From assembly GCA_036501845.1 (NCBI GenBank), contig DASXZO010000036.1, positions 62,001 to 126,000 on the forward strand: a stretch of DNA of 64,000 bases, in the 5' to 3' direction. The translations under genes and the position numbers were made by a program. The stretch is from JBBREP01 sp036501845. Its GTDB lineage: Bacteria > Actinomycetota > Acidimicrobiia > IMCC26256 > PALSA-610. The notes under the pieces were generated by a model that worked only from the letters and a program-made list of their open reading frames with translations, had not been told where the DNA came from and did not search any database. This document shows positions 43,346-52,701 of this stretch, piece by piece (the first letter of the stretch is position 1; each line of letters opens with the position of its first letter).

Positions 43346-45988
43346 TCACGCGCTCGCCTCGTGCGGCTCCGGGTGCACGGGCTCGGGCGGCTCGACGGGT
43401 TCGGGAACGGTCACCGGCGCGCCGATGGGCACGACCACCACCATCGTGGCCCCGCCACCTGGCGTGTCCTCGATACGCAGCTCACCGCCCATCGCCTCGA
43501 TGAAGCCCTTGGCGACGGCGAGTCCGAGCCCCACGCCGAGGCCCGATGGCTGATCGCCGAGGCGCTGGAACGGGAGCACCACGCGCTCGCGCTCGCTCAC
43601 CGGGATGCCGGGGCCACGGTCGACGATCCGCAGATGCATGCGATCGCTGAGGGCCGCGACCTCGATGCGCACGGGCACACCCGGGGGCGTCCACCGCAGC
43701 GCGTTGCCGATCAGATTGGCGAGCACCCGCTCCAACAGCGCGGCGTCGATCGTCATCAACGGCAGACCTTCGGCGACGTCGACCGCCACCGCGTCCTGTG
43801 CCGGCCGCAGCGACGCCAGCGCCGAGCCCACGATCTCTTCCACGTCGACGATCTGGGGCCGCGTCGCGACCTCGCCCGAGCGCAGACGGCTCATGTCGAG
43901 CAGATTGCCGACGAGATCGTTGAGCCGCGCGGCCTCGTCGTCGATCGTGCGCAGCAACTCCTCACGCGCGTCCTCGGGCCATTCCACGTCGGTGGCGAGC
44001 AGGCTCGTGGCCGCAGCGCGGATCGACGCGAGCGGGGTGCGCAGGTCGTGGCTCACCGCCGCGAGCAGCGCGTTGCGGAGCTCGTTGGCGCGGGCCTGCG
44101 CGATCGCCTGTTCGGCTTCGCGCTGCAACAGCCGGCGGTGGCGCGCGAGCGCGATCTGCGTGGTGAACGACGCGAGCACCTCGCGTTCCTCAGCCGTGAG
44201 GCCGCGGCCCGACCAGGCAAGGCATGCATCGCCCGGCACGTTGACGGCGAGCTCGGGATCGAACGAGGCGTCATCCAGCGCGTTGCCAGCCCCGTCGGCC
44301 GCGTCGCCGGCGATCGTGCTCGGCTCGCCGCCCGGAGCGCGGGCTTCCACGTGCCACGCGCCGTCGTCGCCGCGAGCGAGCACCCGCACGTTGTCGAACG
44401 CGAATGTCGAGCCGATCTGCTCGAGCAGGCGCGGCAGCGGATCGGGATCGTCCACGGTGATGCCGGCCATCGTCGCCAGCATGCGCGCCTCGGCACGCGC
44501 CTGGTAAGCCTCGGCGCGACGCCCGGCCGCAAGGTCGACGAGCACGCTCACCACGCCACCGATCACCAGGAAGGCAACGAGCGCGAGCACGTCACGACCG
44601 TTCGAGATCGTGAACGTGTGGATTGGTGGCGCGAAGTAGTAGTTGAGCAAGAGGAAGCCGAACACCGACGCAACGAGCGCCGGCAGCACACCGCCGATCG
44701 TCGCGATCAATACGACCGCGAGCAGGTAGCACAGGATCGCGTTCTGGAAACCGAGCGAGTGCCGCGCCGGGATGAGGCAGAGCGTGAGGAGGGGCAGGCC
44801 GACGACCGCCAGCACGAACCCGGCGATGCGCCGTTTCCGGCCCACCGACACGAAGCGAGGCAGGCGGGTGAACGTGCGCACCTGCGCACCACCTTCGTCG
44901 GCGAGACTCGGGCTCGAGATCACGTGCACGTCGAGCCGCCCCCGCGCGTTACGGAGCAGCTTGCGCACCACCGAGCCGCGCCACATTTCAGTGACACGCG
45001 ATTCGCGGCTCGCACCGAGCACCACCTGCGTGGCGTTCTCCGCAGTGGCGACATGCAGCAATGCATCGGCCACGTCGGTGCCCGTCACCTCCACGTAGCG
45101 GCCGCCCACCTCTTCGAGCAACGACACCCGCTGCGCGATTGTTTCCGCGTCACCGGCGTGGCCGGCCCGAAGGCCGTCGCTGCGCACCACGTGCACGCCG
45201 ATGAGCTCGCCGTGGGCGCGGCGCGCCATGCGCGCAGCCCGGCGGATCAGGTCGTCGCCGCCCGGCGCGCCCGTAAGCGCAACCACCACGCGCTCCTTCG
45301 TCTCCCACGCGGTGTCGATGTCGTGGCGCTCGCGGTAGTCGAGCAACGACGCGTCGACCTTGTCGGCGAGCCACAGGAGCGCGAGCTCGCGCAACGCGGT
45401 GAGGTTGCCGACGCGGAAGTAGTTGCCGAGCGCGGCGTCCACCTTGTCGGAGGCGTAGATGTTGCCGTGTGCCATGCGCCGACGCAGCGCCTCCGGCGTC
45501 TGGTCGATGAGCTCCACCTGGTCGGCGCTCCGCACCACGCCGTCAGGCACCGTCTCCTGCTGATCGATGCCAGTGATCTGCTCGACCACGTCGTGGAGCG
45601 ACTCGAGATGCTGGATGTTCACGGTGGAGATCACGTCGATGCCCGCGTCGAGCACCTCCACCACATCCTGCCAACGCTTCTCGTTGCGCGAGCCGGGCAC
45701 GTTGGTGTGGGCGAGCTCGTCGATGAGCGCCACTGCGGGCTTGCGGGCGATCAGCGCGTCGACGTCCATCTCGTCGAACGACGTGCCGCGATACTCGAAC
45801 CGTCGCCGCGGGACCACGTCGAGCTCGCCGACCTGCGCGGCGGTGTTCGGCCGCGCGTGCGTCTCGACGTAGCCGACGACCACGTCGGTGCCGCGCGCGG
45901 CGCGCCGGCGACCTTCGTTGAGCATCGCGAACGTCTTGCCGACGCCGGGCGAGGCACCGAGATAGACGCGCAAGTGCCCTCGGGCCAC
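43346..45988 (-). CDS. kdpD: KdpD sensor histidine kinase
   Basis: 880 residues. Order of domains: KdpD N-domain with Walker A (GASPGVGKTFAMLNEG, 11-26) and Walker B-like VALIDELAHTNVPGSRN; a universal-stress-protein domain (about 255-375) with the GASRESRVTEMWRGSVVRKL nucleotide motif; four membrane spans (DUF4118, about 395-500); a GAF-like region; HisKA with His647 in AVSHDLRTPLASI; and HATPase_c (NLIGNALRW, DRGPGIP, GLGVGLGLAVAKG). It senses potassium and osmotic signals; USP-domain members in other phyla bind c-di-AMP. Last residues are Pro/Glu-rich. Confidence 0.96.
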   Translation of the reverse strand: MARGHLRVYLGASPGVGKTFAMLNEGRRRAARGTDVVVGYVETHARPNTAAQVGELDVVPRRRFEYRGTSFDEMDVDALIARKPAVALIDELAHTNVPGSRNEKRWQDVVEVLDAGIDVISTVNIQHLESLHDVVEQITGIDQQETVPDGVVRSADQVELIDQTPEALRRRMAHGNIYASDKVDAALGNYFRVGNLTALRELALLWLADKVDASLLDYRERHDIDTAWETKERVVVALTGAPGGDDLIRRAARMARRAHGELIGVHVVRSDGLRAGHAGDAETIAQRVSLLEEVGGRYVEVTGTDVADALLHVATAENATQVVLGASRESRVTEMWRGSVVRKLLRNARGRLDVHVISSPSLADEGGAQVRTFTRLPRFVSVGRKRRIAGFVLAVVGLPLLTLCLIPARHSLGFQNAILCYLLAVVLIATIGGVLPALVASVFGFLLLNYYFAPPIHTFTISNGRDVLALVAFLVIGGVVSVLVDLAAGRRAEAYQARAEARMLATMAGITVDDPDPLPRLLEQIGSTFAFDNVRVLARGDDGAWHVEARAPGGEPSTIAGDAADGAGNALDDASFDPELAVNVPGDACLAWSGRGLTAEEREVLASFTTQIALARHRRLLQREAEQAIAQARANELRNALLAAVSHDLRTPLASIRAAATSLLATDVEWPEDAREELLRTIDDEAARLNDLVGNLLDMSRLRSGEVATRPQIVDVEEIVGSALASLRPAQDAVAVDVAEGLPLMTIDAALLERVLANLIGNALRWTPPGVPVRIEVAALSDRMHLRIVDRGPGIPVSERERVVLPFQRLGDQPSGLGVGLGLAVAKGFIEAMGGELRIEDTPGGGATMVVVVPIGAPVTVPEPVEPPEPVHPEPHEASA

Positions 45989-45992
45989 GCTG

Positions 45993-46589
45993 CTATCCGA
46001 GCTTGTCGAGCGCGAGGTTCACATCGAGCACGTTGACAACCGGTTCGCCGATGAACCCGAGCGCACGATCAGACGTGTGCTGGTGGACGATTCCCATCAC
46101 CTGCGCAAGCGTAAGGCCACGCGCCTTGGCCACCCGCGCTGCTTGGAGCCGGGCGTTTGCGGGCGAGATGTCGGGGTCGAGACCCGAGCCCGACGAGGTC
46201 ACGGCGTCGACCGGCACGGCGTAGTTCGCCGGCAGTCCGTTGAAGGCGCGGTACGCCTTGGCGTCGGCCTCCACCGCGGCCAGGAGCTTGGGGTTCGACG
46301 GCCCGAGGTTCGACGCGGCACTGCCGTTGGCGTTGTACGGCGAATCGAGCGAGTCGGATGGGCGCGGCTGGAAGTAGCGGGGTTCGGGGTTGCCCTTGGC
46401 GTCGACGAACTGCTGGCCGATGAGCGACGAGCCAACGACCGTGCCCGCCTTGTCCTTCACGAGCGAGCCGTTCGCCTCGTGGTTGAACAGCAGTTCGGAC
46501 GCGCCCGTGACTGCGAGCGGATAGACGAGACCGAGCAAGACCGTGAGCGCGATCGTCATCAGCAGCCCGGTGACGAGCTGGCGTTGCAT
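45993..46589 (-). CDS. kdpC: KdpC subunit of potassium-transporting ATPase
   Basis: 198 residues. One N-terminal span (LLMTIALTVLLGLVYPLAVT) and a periplasmic-side domain with the family segments GSSLIGQQFVDAKGNPEPRY, FQPRPSDSLDSPYNANGSAA, SNLGPSNPKLL, VPVDAVTSSGSGLDPDISPA and NARLQAARVAKARGLTLAQV. KdpC stabilises the KdpFABC complex. Adjoins kdpB with no gap. Confidence 0.95.
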   Translation of the reverse strand: MQRQLVTGLLMTIALTVLLGLVYPLAVTGASELLFNHEANGSLVKDKAGTVVGSSLIGQQFVDAKGNPEPRYFQPRPSDSLDSPYNANGSAASNLGPSNPKLLAAVEADAKAYRAFNGLPANYAVPVDAVTSSGSGLDPDISPANARLQAARVAKARGLTLAQVMGIVHQHTSDRALGFIGEPVVNVLDVNLALDKLG

Positions 46590-48710
46590 CTACTTCACCC
46601 CCATCGCGCTGATGATGAGGTCGATCAGCTTGATGCCGACGAACGGGGCGACGATCCCGCCGGCGCCGTAGATCAGCAGGTTGCGCCGCAGGATCGCGGC
46701 CGCGCCCATCGCTCGGTACTTCACGCCACGGAGCGCGAGTGGGATCAGCATCACGATGATCAGCGCGTTGAAGATGACCGCCGACAGGATCGCCGAGTGC
46801 GGGTTGTTGAGCCGCATGATGTTGAGCGTCTTCAACTGCGGAAACACGCCCTGGAACATCGCCGGGATGATGGCGAAGTACTTGGCGATGTCGTTCGAGA
46901 TCGAGAACGTGGTGAGCGACCCCCGTGTGATCAGCAACTGCTTGCCGATTTCGACGATCTCGATGAGTTTCGTGGGATTCGAGTCGAGGTCGACCATGTT
47001 GCCGGCCTCTTTGGCGGCCTGCGTGCCGGTGTTCATGGCCACGCCCACATCGGCTTGCGCGAGCGCGGGCGCGTCGTTCGTGCCGTCGCCGGTCATGGCC
47101 ACGAGGAAGCCGCCCTGTTGCTCCTTCTTGATCAGGGCCATCTTGTCTTCGGGGGTGGCCTCCGCAAGGAAGTCGTCGACGCCGGCCTCGTCGGCGATTG
47201 CGCGCGCGGTGAGCGGGTTGTCGCCGGTGATCATGATCGTGCGGATGCCCATGCGGCGCATCTCGTCGAAGCGCTCGCGCATGCCCTGCTTCACCGTGTC
47301 CTTGAGGTGAATCACACCGAGCACACGCGTACTGCCGTCGCGACCCTCGGCAACCGTCAGCGGCGTGCCGCCGTTCGTGGCAATGCCCTCCACGATCGGC
47401 GCGAGGTCGGGCGGCACGTGGCCGCTCTGCTCCTCCACCCAGCGCTGTACTGAATCGGCCGCCCCCTTGCGAATCTCGCGATGTCCCACACCTGGGTCGT
47501 CGAAGTCGATGCCCGACATCCGGGTCTGCGCGGTGAACGCCACGAGCTCGGCGCCTTCGATCTCCTGGGACTGCAGGCCGTAACGCTCCTCGGCGAGCGT
47601 CACGATCGAACGGCCCTCGGGGGTTTCGTCGGCGAGGCTCGACAGCAACACGGTCTCGGCGAGCTCCTGCTCGCTCACGCCACCCACGGGGATGAACTCC
47701 GCAGCCATGCGGTTGCCGTAGGTGATCGTGCCGGTCTTGTCGAGCAGCAGCGTGCTGCAGTCGCCTGCAGCCTCGACCGCGCGACCGCTCATGGCGAGCA
47801 CGTTGCGCTGCACGAGCCGGTCCATTCCGGCAATGCCGATCGCCGACAGGAGCGCACCGATCGTGGTGGGGATCAGGCACACGAGCAACGCGACCAGCAC
47901 CGTGATCGATTGCTGCGCGTGCGAATAGATCGCGAAGGGCTGCAGCGTCACCACCGCGAGCAGGAAGATGATCGTGAGCCCCGCGAGCAAGATGTTGAGC
48001 GCGATCTCGTTCGGTGTCTTCTGCCGGCTCGCGCCCTCGACCAACGCGATCATGCGATCGAGGAAGGTCTCGCCCGGCTTCGAGCTCACCTGCACCACGA
48101 TCTGGTCCGACAGCACCCGCGTGCCACCGGTGACCGAGCAGCGGTCACCGCCCGACTCGCGAATCACCGGCGCCGATTCACCGGTGATGGCCGACTCGTC
48201 GACCGACGCGATCCCTTCCACGATGTCGCCGTCGCCCGGGATGAGCTGGCCCGCGTCGACCACGCAGAGATCGCCCACCTGGAGCTGGGTCGACGGCGTC
48301 GCCTTCACCGACCCGTCGCTCTGACGTACGTAGGCAACGGTCTCCGAACGCGTCTTGCGCAGCGTGTCGGCCTGGGCCTTGCCGCGACCTTCGGCGACCG
48401 CCTCGGCAAAGTTGGCGAACAGCACGGTGAACCACAGCCATACCGCGACGAGTGCGGCAAAGCCGTCGGTGTCGCGAATCGCGAGAAACGTGGTGAGCAC
48501 ACTGCCGATCTCGACGACGAACATCACCGGATTGCGCGCCATCTGACGCGGATCGAGCTTGATCAACGCGTCGATCACGGCGCGCCGCACGATCTTCGGC
48601 TCGAACATCGACGCCGACTTGCGCTTCGAATGCGAGCCGATTGCCGCCTGGTCGGCAGCCGGCGCTTCGGGGACCTCTTCGAGTGTGGTCTCGGTTGCCA
48701 TCTCGCTCAC
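46590..48710 (-). CDS. kdpB: KdpB, catalytic P-type ATPase subunit
   Basis: 706 residues, slightly longer than E. coli because of a 35-residue N-extension. P-type ATPase signatures: dephosphorylation loop DESAITGESAPV (TGES at 176-179), phosphorylated Asp324 in LLLDKTGTITYGN, nucleotide-domain motifs, and hinge MTGDGTNDAPALAQADVGVA. Couples ATP hydrolysis to potassium import through KdpA. Lies between kdpA (6 nt) and kdpC (0 nt). Confidence 0.97.
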   Translation of the reverse strand: MSEMATETTLEEVPEAPAADQAAIGSHSKRKSASMFEPKIVRRAVIDALIKLDPRQMARNPVMFVVEIGSVLTTFLAIRDTDGFAALVAVWLWFTVLFANFAEAVAEGRGKAQADTLRKTRSETVAYVRQSDGSVKATPSTQLQVGDLCVVDAGQLIPGDGDIVEGIASVDESAITGESAPVIRESGGDRCSVTGGTRVLSDQIVVQVSSKPGETFLDRMIALVEGASRQKTPNEIALNILLAGLTIIFLLAVVTLQPFAIYSHAQQSITVLVALLVCLIPTTIGALLSAIGIAGMDRLVQRNVLAMSGRAVEAAGDCSTLLLDKTGTITYGNRMAAEFIPVGGVSEQELAETVLLSSLADETPEGRSIVTLAEERYGLQSQEIEGAELVAFTAQTRMSGIDFDDPGVGHREIRKGAADSVQRWVEEQSGHVPPDLAPIVEGIATNGGTPLTVAEGRDGSTRVLGVIHLKDTVKQGMRERFDEMRRMGIRTIMITGDNPLTARAIADEAGVDDFLAEATPEDKMALIKKEQQGGFLVAMTGDGTNDAPALAQADVGVAMNTGTQAAKEAGNMVDLDSNPTKLIEIVEIGKQLLITRGSLTTFSISNDIAKYFAIIPAMFQGVFPQLKTLNIMRLNNPHSAILSAVIFNALIIVMLIPLALRGVKYRAMGAAAILRRNLLIYGAGGIVAPFVGIKLIDLIISAMGVK

Positions 48711-48716
48711 CGACTC

Positions 48717-50429
48717 CTAGAACTTTCCGACGAGGTGCTCGACGATCGGCCCCAGCGCGACCACCGGGAAGAACGTGAGCCCCACCACAACGATCACCAC
48801 GCCCACGAGGAGGGCGCTGAACAGGGCGGTGCCAGTGGGGAACGTGCCCGCCGAAGCCGGCACCGGTTGCTTGCGGCCCAGTGAGCCGGCGATCGCGAGC
48901 ACGGGGATCATCAACAGGTAGCGACCCACGAGCATGCAGATGCCGAGCGTGGTGTTGAACCATTGCGTGTTGCCGTTGAGGCCACCGAACGCGGACCCGT
49001 TGTTGTTCGACGCGCTCGTGAACGCGTACGTCATCTCGGTGAGGCCGTGCGGTCCGGTATTGCCGAGTGACGACGTGGCGGTTTTGAGCACGATCGAGAT
49101 GCCGGCGAACACGAGGATCGCGAGCGGCACCACGAGGATGTAGAGCACGACAAGCTTCATCTCGGCGGCTTGGATCTTCTTGCCGAGATACTCCGGTGTG
49201 CGGCCGACCATCAGGCCCGCGATGAACACGCTCAGCAGCGCGAAGATCAGCATGCCGTAGAGCCCCGACCCGGTGCCGCCGGGGTCGACCTCGCCGAACA
49301 TCATGTTCACGAGCGCGGTACCGCCGCCGAGTGGGGTGAGGCTGTCGTGCGCGCAGTTGACCGCGCCGGTCGAAGTGCCTGTCGTGCTGGCGACGAACAC
49401 ACCGCAGCCCTGCGAACCGAGCCGGGTCTCCTTGCCCTCCATGTTGCCGCCGCCCGAGTTCGCGCTCGTGGTCGACTGGGTGACCTGCGCGCTCGCGATC
49501 TTCGGGCTGCCGCGGCTCTCGAACGTCATCACCAGCGCCGCCGACGCGATCCAGAGCAGGAACATCGCTGCCAGCACCACCCAGCCCTGGCGCATGTCGC
49601 CCACGAGCTTGCCGAACATGAACGGGAACGAGAACGGGATGGCGAGCAGCAGCCAGATCTCGAGCACGTTGGTGAGGCCGTTCGGGTTCTCGTAGGGATG
49701 TGCCGAGTTGGCGTTGAGCGGGCCGCCGCCGTTCTCGCCGATCTCCTTGATGGCTTCCTGACTCGCGATCGGTCCCTGGGTGATTGTTTGGGTCTGGCCC
49801 GTGACCGTGTTGACCTTCTGCGGCGAGTGGAAGTTCTGGATCGCGCCCTGGCTGACGAGCACCAGCGCGAACACGAATGCCAGCGGCAGCAGCACTCGCG
49901 TGCACGTGCACACCAAGTCGACCCAGAAGTTGCCGATCGTGTTCGAACGCGTGCGGACGAGTCCGCGAATGAGCGCCACCGCGACCGCGGCGCCGGCCGC
50001 CGCCGACACGAAGTTGTGGAACGCGAGCCCGGCCATTTGCGTGAGATGGCTCACCGTGAGCTCGGGCACGTAGTTCTGCCAGTTCGTGTTCGTGAGGAAG
50101 CTCACCGCGGTGTTGAACGACAGTCCGGCGGGCACCGCGCTCTGGTTCGCCGGGTTCAACGGCAGAAGGTTCTGCACACGCAACTGCGCGTAGAGGATCA
50201 GCACCGACACCGCGCTGAACGCAAGCAGCGAGAGCGCGTACACGTTCCAGCGCTGCTCCCGCTCCGCATCGACACCAGTGACGCGATAGATCGCGCGGTC
50301 GATGGGGCCGAACACCCGGTCGCCGGGCGCAGGACCGTTGGCGTACACCTTGGCGAGATACGTGCCGAGCAGCGGCGTCGACACTGCAAGCAGCGCGACG
50401 ATCAGCAGCAGCTGGAGCCAACCACTCAT
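48717..50429 (-). CDS. kdpA: KdpA, potassium-binding channel-like subunit
   Basis: 570 residues from the ATG at 50429, which overlaps the kdpF stop by 1 nt (TGATG). About ten membrane spans related to Trk/Ktr/MPM channels, with the four degenerate selectivity-filter loops, for example NTNWQNYVPE and TGPHGLTEMTYAFTSASNNN. N-terminus WLQLLLIVALLAVSTPLLGT and YLAKVYANGP are typical. Selects and passes potassium in the KdpFABC complex. Confidence 0.96.
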   Translation of the reverse strand: MSGWLQLLLIVALLAVSTPLLGTYLAKVYANGPAPGDRVFGPIDRAIYRVTGVDAEREQRWNVYALSLLAFSAVSVLILYAQLRVQNLLPLNPANQSAVPAGLSFNTAVSFLTNTNWQNYVPELTVSHLTQMAGLAFHNFVSAAAGAAVAVALIRGLVRTRSNTIGNFWVDLVCTCTRVLLPLAFVFALVLVSQGAIQNFHSPQKVNTVTGQTQTITQGPIASQEAIKEIGENGGGPLNANSAHPYENPNGLTNVLEIWLLLAIPFSFPFMFGKLVGDMRQGWVVLAAMFLLWIASAALVMTFESRGSPKIASAQVTQSTTSANSGGGNMEGKETRLGSQGCGVFVASTTGTSTGAVNCAHDSLTPLGGGTALVNMMFGEVDPGGTGSGLYGMLIFALLSVFIAGLMVGRTPEYLGKKIQAAEMKLVVLYILVVPLAILVFAGISIVLKTATSSLGNTGPHGLTEMTYAFTSASNNNGSAFGGLNGNTQWFNTTLGICMLVGRYLLMIPVLAIAGSLGRKQPVPASAGTFPTGTALFSALLVGVVIVVVGLTFFPVVALGPIVEHLVGKF

Positions 50430-50518
50430 CAGAGCTTCTCTGGCGCGATCAGCGCGAACACGAGGTACGCGGCCACGAGGATCGACAGGATCAGTCCGAG
50501 CGCGTTGTCGTAACTCAT
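50429..50518 (-). CDS. kdpF: KdpF, small membrane subunit
   Basis: 29 residues: MSYDNALGLI, then one membrane span (LSILVAAYLVFALIAPEKL). This matches KdpF in length, single span and position ahead of kdpA. It stabilises the Kdp complex. Its start overlaps the stop of the next upstream small gene by 4 nt (ATGA). Confidence 0.88.
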   Translation of the reverse strand: MSYDNALGLILSILVAAYLVFALIAPEKL

Positions 50519-50712
50519 GACCCCGCCCCGACCACGACGGGGTCGCTGCCGTTGCCGTGGCCATCCGACTCCGCGGGCACCGCGTCGGGCTCGCGCCCGC
50601 TCACCACCGTGGCGGTTTCGTCGGGTCCGATGATCTTGTCGCACGCATGCACAAACAAGGTGGCGAGCGCGAAGAACGCCACGATGATCGCTACGTACAC
50701 GATGTCGGCCAC
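50515..50712 (-). CDS. Small single-span membrane protein at the head of the kdp operon
   Basis: 65 residues. A single membrane span at the N-terminus (DIVYVAIIVAFFALATLFVH) followed by ACDKIIG and an acidic/Gly tail (about 40 residues). It lies between the DUF4118 gene (12 nt) and kdpF (4-nt overlap). I recall similar 50-70-residue proteins with an AFFALA...CDRI pattern directly before kdpF in Actinobacteria and relatives; no function is known to me. Likely an accessory of the Kdp transporter. Confidence 0.65.
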   Translation of the reverse strand: MADIVYVAIIVAFFALATLFVHACDKIIGPDETATVVSGREPDAVPAESDGHGNGSDPVVVGAGS

Positions 50713-50724
50713 AAGAGGCCCCTT

Positions 50725-51513
50725 TCACCTGTCGTTCGATTGGCCCGCGAGCACGATTCCGAGCTCGTCGGCAAGCGTCACTGCCACGCGGCGCTGCTCC
50801 GCGGACGCGTGCGACTCGTCGCCGGGCTGCAACAGGAGCCGGCCGAGCTCGCGGCCACCTCCGAACACCGGGAGGGCCAGGCCGTTGCGGGGCAGCGCGA
50901 AGCCGTCGCCGTCGAAGCGCAGCACTGTTCCGGTGAGCGCGCCGCGCCGGCCGAGCTGGGCCGTCGTGAGTTCAGACGACCACGACGTTCGGTCGTCGCC
51001 GTCGTTGGGCGCGGCCACGAACACGCAATCGTCGAGTGCGAGCATGCCGATGAGCTCGGCGCGCACCGCCGACACGATGTCTTCGCGCTCGGCACCTTGC
51101 GCGGCCAGCTCGGCCACGCGGAAGAGCCGCTGCAGCTCGTTGCGCGCCGCTCGCGCGTTCCGTTCGACGCGGCGCGATCTGAGCCCGACCTCGGCGGTGA
51201 TCAACGCGACCACCACGAAGAGCACGAGCGTGACCACGTCGGAGCCACTGTTGATCTTCAGCGACTGGTACGGGATGGTGAAGAAGAAGTCGAACACCAT
51301 CGCCGCGATCACTGCGCCCGCCGCTCCGGCCCACCTTCCGCCGATCACGGCGGCTGCGAGCACGGGCAGCACCAACACGAGCGCCACGTTGGCGTTGTGG
51401 ATGTGATCGCGGAACGGCACGAGGGCGACCGCCACCAAGAAGGCACCCGCGGCGCCGGCGGTCACACCGGCTACCTCACGACCGACGCTCTCCGCACGTC
51501 GCCACGTAGTCAC
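50725..51513 (-). CDS. DUF4118 membrane protein with GAF-like C-domain (KdpD-like sensor module without kinase)
   Basis: 262 residues from the GTG at 51513. Three to four spans at the N-terminus, including VALVLVLPVLAAAVIGGRWA, GAVIAAMVFDFFFTIPYQSL and VVTLVLFVVVALITAEVG, the DUF4118 pattern found in KdpD. A coiled linker (NARAARNELQRLFRVAELAA) leads to a GAF-like half (ALDDCVFVAAP, ALPVFGGGRELGRLLLQP, VAVTLADELGIVLAG). No kinase motifs. Common next to kdp in Actinobacteria; it may modulate KdpD or sense membrane state. First gene of the leftward kdp cluster. Confidence 0.75.
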   Translation of the reverse strand: MTTWRRAESVGREVAGVTAGAAGAFLVAVALVPFRDHIHNANVALVLVLPVLAAAVIGGRWAGAAGAVIAAMVFDFFFTIPYQSLKINSGSDVVTLVLFVVVALITAEVGLRSRRVERNARAARNELQRLFRVAELAAQGAEREDIVSAVRAELIGMLALDDCVFVAAPNDGDDRTSWSSELTTAQLGRRGALTGTVLRFDGDGFALPRNGLALPVFGGGRELGRLLLQPGDESHASAEQRRVAVTLADELGIVLAGQSNDR

Positions 51514-51629
51514 GATTCGGTTGTACGACGCGCTCAGCCGTTTTCCATCCGGCTTTACGGCGAATTGACGGCGCCGAACGGCGTTTTTGCGCGACCTACA
51601 CGCGCGTCGCGCCGCGACAGGCCGTGGGG

Positions 51630-52664
51630 CTACACGTTGAAGCGGATCTCGAGCGTGTCGCCGTCGAGCACTTCGTATTCCTTGCCCTCGAGGCGGATCT
51701 TGCCCTGTTCCTTGGCCTTGGCCCACGAGCCGATCGTGAGCAGCTCGTCCCAGCGGATCACTTCGGCGCGGATGAATCCGCGCTGCAGGTCGCTATGGAT
51801 CACGCCGGCGCATTCGGGCGCCTTGGCGCCGGCGCGGAAGGTCCACGCGCGCGATTCCTTGTCGCCGGTGGTGAGGAACGTGCGCCGTCCGAGCGCGTGG
51901 TAGGCCGCGCGAGCCAGGCGCGGGAGCACGCTCTCACCGATGCCGAATGTCTCGAGCATCTCGGGTCGGTCTTCGGGCGCGCACGACGCGATCTCGGCTT
52001 CGATCTCGATCGCCACCGCCAGCGCGTCGGCGCCGAACGGCGCCGCGATCGCGTCGGCGTCGCCGAGCTGCGACTCGTCGATTCCGAGCACCAGGAGCAT
52101 CGACTTGTTCGTGAGCAGGAAGCACGGCACGAGCTGCGCGCGCACGTCGGCATCGAGGTCGCTCCGGAAGATCGGCACGCCGTCGCCAAGCGCGGCGTGG
52201 GCGCGCTCGAGCGCCGCCACTTCGGCCACGATCGCCTTGTCGCCGCTCTTGGCGGCGCGCCGCTGCTTGTCGAGCCGCTGTTCGACGGTCGCGAGGTCGG
52301 CCACCACCAGCTCGAGCTCGAGGCCTTCGAGATCGCCGCGCGGGTCGGCCGGACCGATCGCGCCGTCGTGGGCCCGCACCACGAAGCAGATCGCGTCGCA
52401 GTTCCGCAGTTCGCCGAGGAACTTCGCACCGAGGCCCTCCCCCGGCTTCGAACCCGGCGGGAGCGCGATATGGGCAAGCTGGAACCCGGTCGGCACCACT
52501 TTCTTCGATGCCGACATCACCGCGAGCTGCGCGAGCCGCTCGTCGGCCACGTGCGCGATGCCCAGCGCCTTTTCGAACACGCCCGGGTCGGGCAGCCCGG
52601 TGAGCGCGCTGAACAACAGGTTCGATCCCGCGTCCGACCAGCCGACGAGTCCGACGTTCTCCAT
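51630..52664 (-). CDS. YchF/DUF933-like protein with degenerate G motifs
   Basis: 344 residues, colinear with YchF/OLA1 (Obg-related ATPase) over its length. The C-terminal TGS-like DUF933 domain is well kept (HSDLQRGFIRAEVIRWDELL, then LEGKEYEVLDGDTLEIRFNV), as is the GEGLGAKFLGELRNCDAICF switch region. But the P-loop is GWSDAGSNLLF instead of G-xx-NVGKS, the DxAG (G3) motif is IALPPG, and the NxxE specificity motif is GIDE. Nucleotide binding is therefore doubtful; probably a paralogue with a changed role. A TACGGT box 8 nt upstream suggests a leaderless mRNA. Confidence 0.8.
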   Translation of the reverse strand: MENVGLVGWSDAGSNLLFSALTGLPDPGVFEKALGIAHVADERLAQLAVMSASKKVVPTGFQLAHIALPPGSKPGEGLGAKFLGELRNCDAICFVVRAHDGAIGPADPRGDLEGLELELVVADLATVEQRLDKQRRAAKSGDKAIVAEVAALERAHAALGDGVPIFRSDLDADVRAQLVPCFLLTNKSMLLVLGIDESQLGDADAIAAPFGADALAVAIEIEAEIASCAPEDRPEMLETFGIGESVLPRLARAAYHALGRRTFLTTGDKESRAWTFRAGAKAPECAGVIHSDLQRGFIRAEVIRWDELLTIGSWAKAKEQGKIRLEGKEYEVLDGDTLEIRFNV

Positions 52665-52672
52665 CGCCTTCT

Positions 52673-52678
52673 ACCGTA
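52673..52678 (-). promoter_or_regulatory. TACGGT -10-like box for the YchF-like gene
   Basis: TACGGT on the minus strand, 8 nt before the ATG at 52664, no Shine-Dalgarno between. Confidence 0.4.
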
Positions 52679-52701
52679 GGGCGGTTCTACGGTCGCGTCC
52701 G

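Noticed and set aside
43265..46036. Long plus-strand frame opposite kdpD
   Set aside because: Antisense shadow of kdpD; no recognisable motif, while kdpD has every expected domain.
51589..51612. GCGCGAC/GTCGCGC hairpin after the YchF-like gene as an intrinsic terminator
   Set aside because: Only 7 bp with a 10-nt loop, and on the transcribed strand it is followed by A's, not T's.
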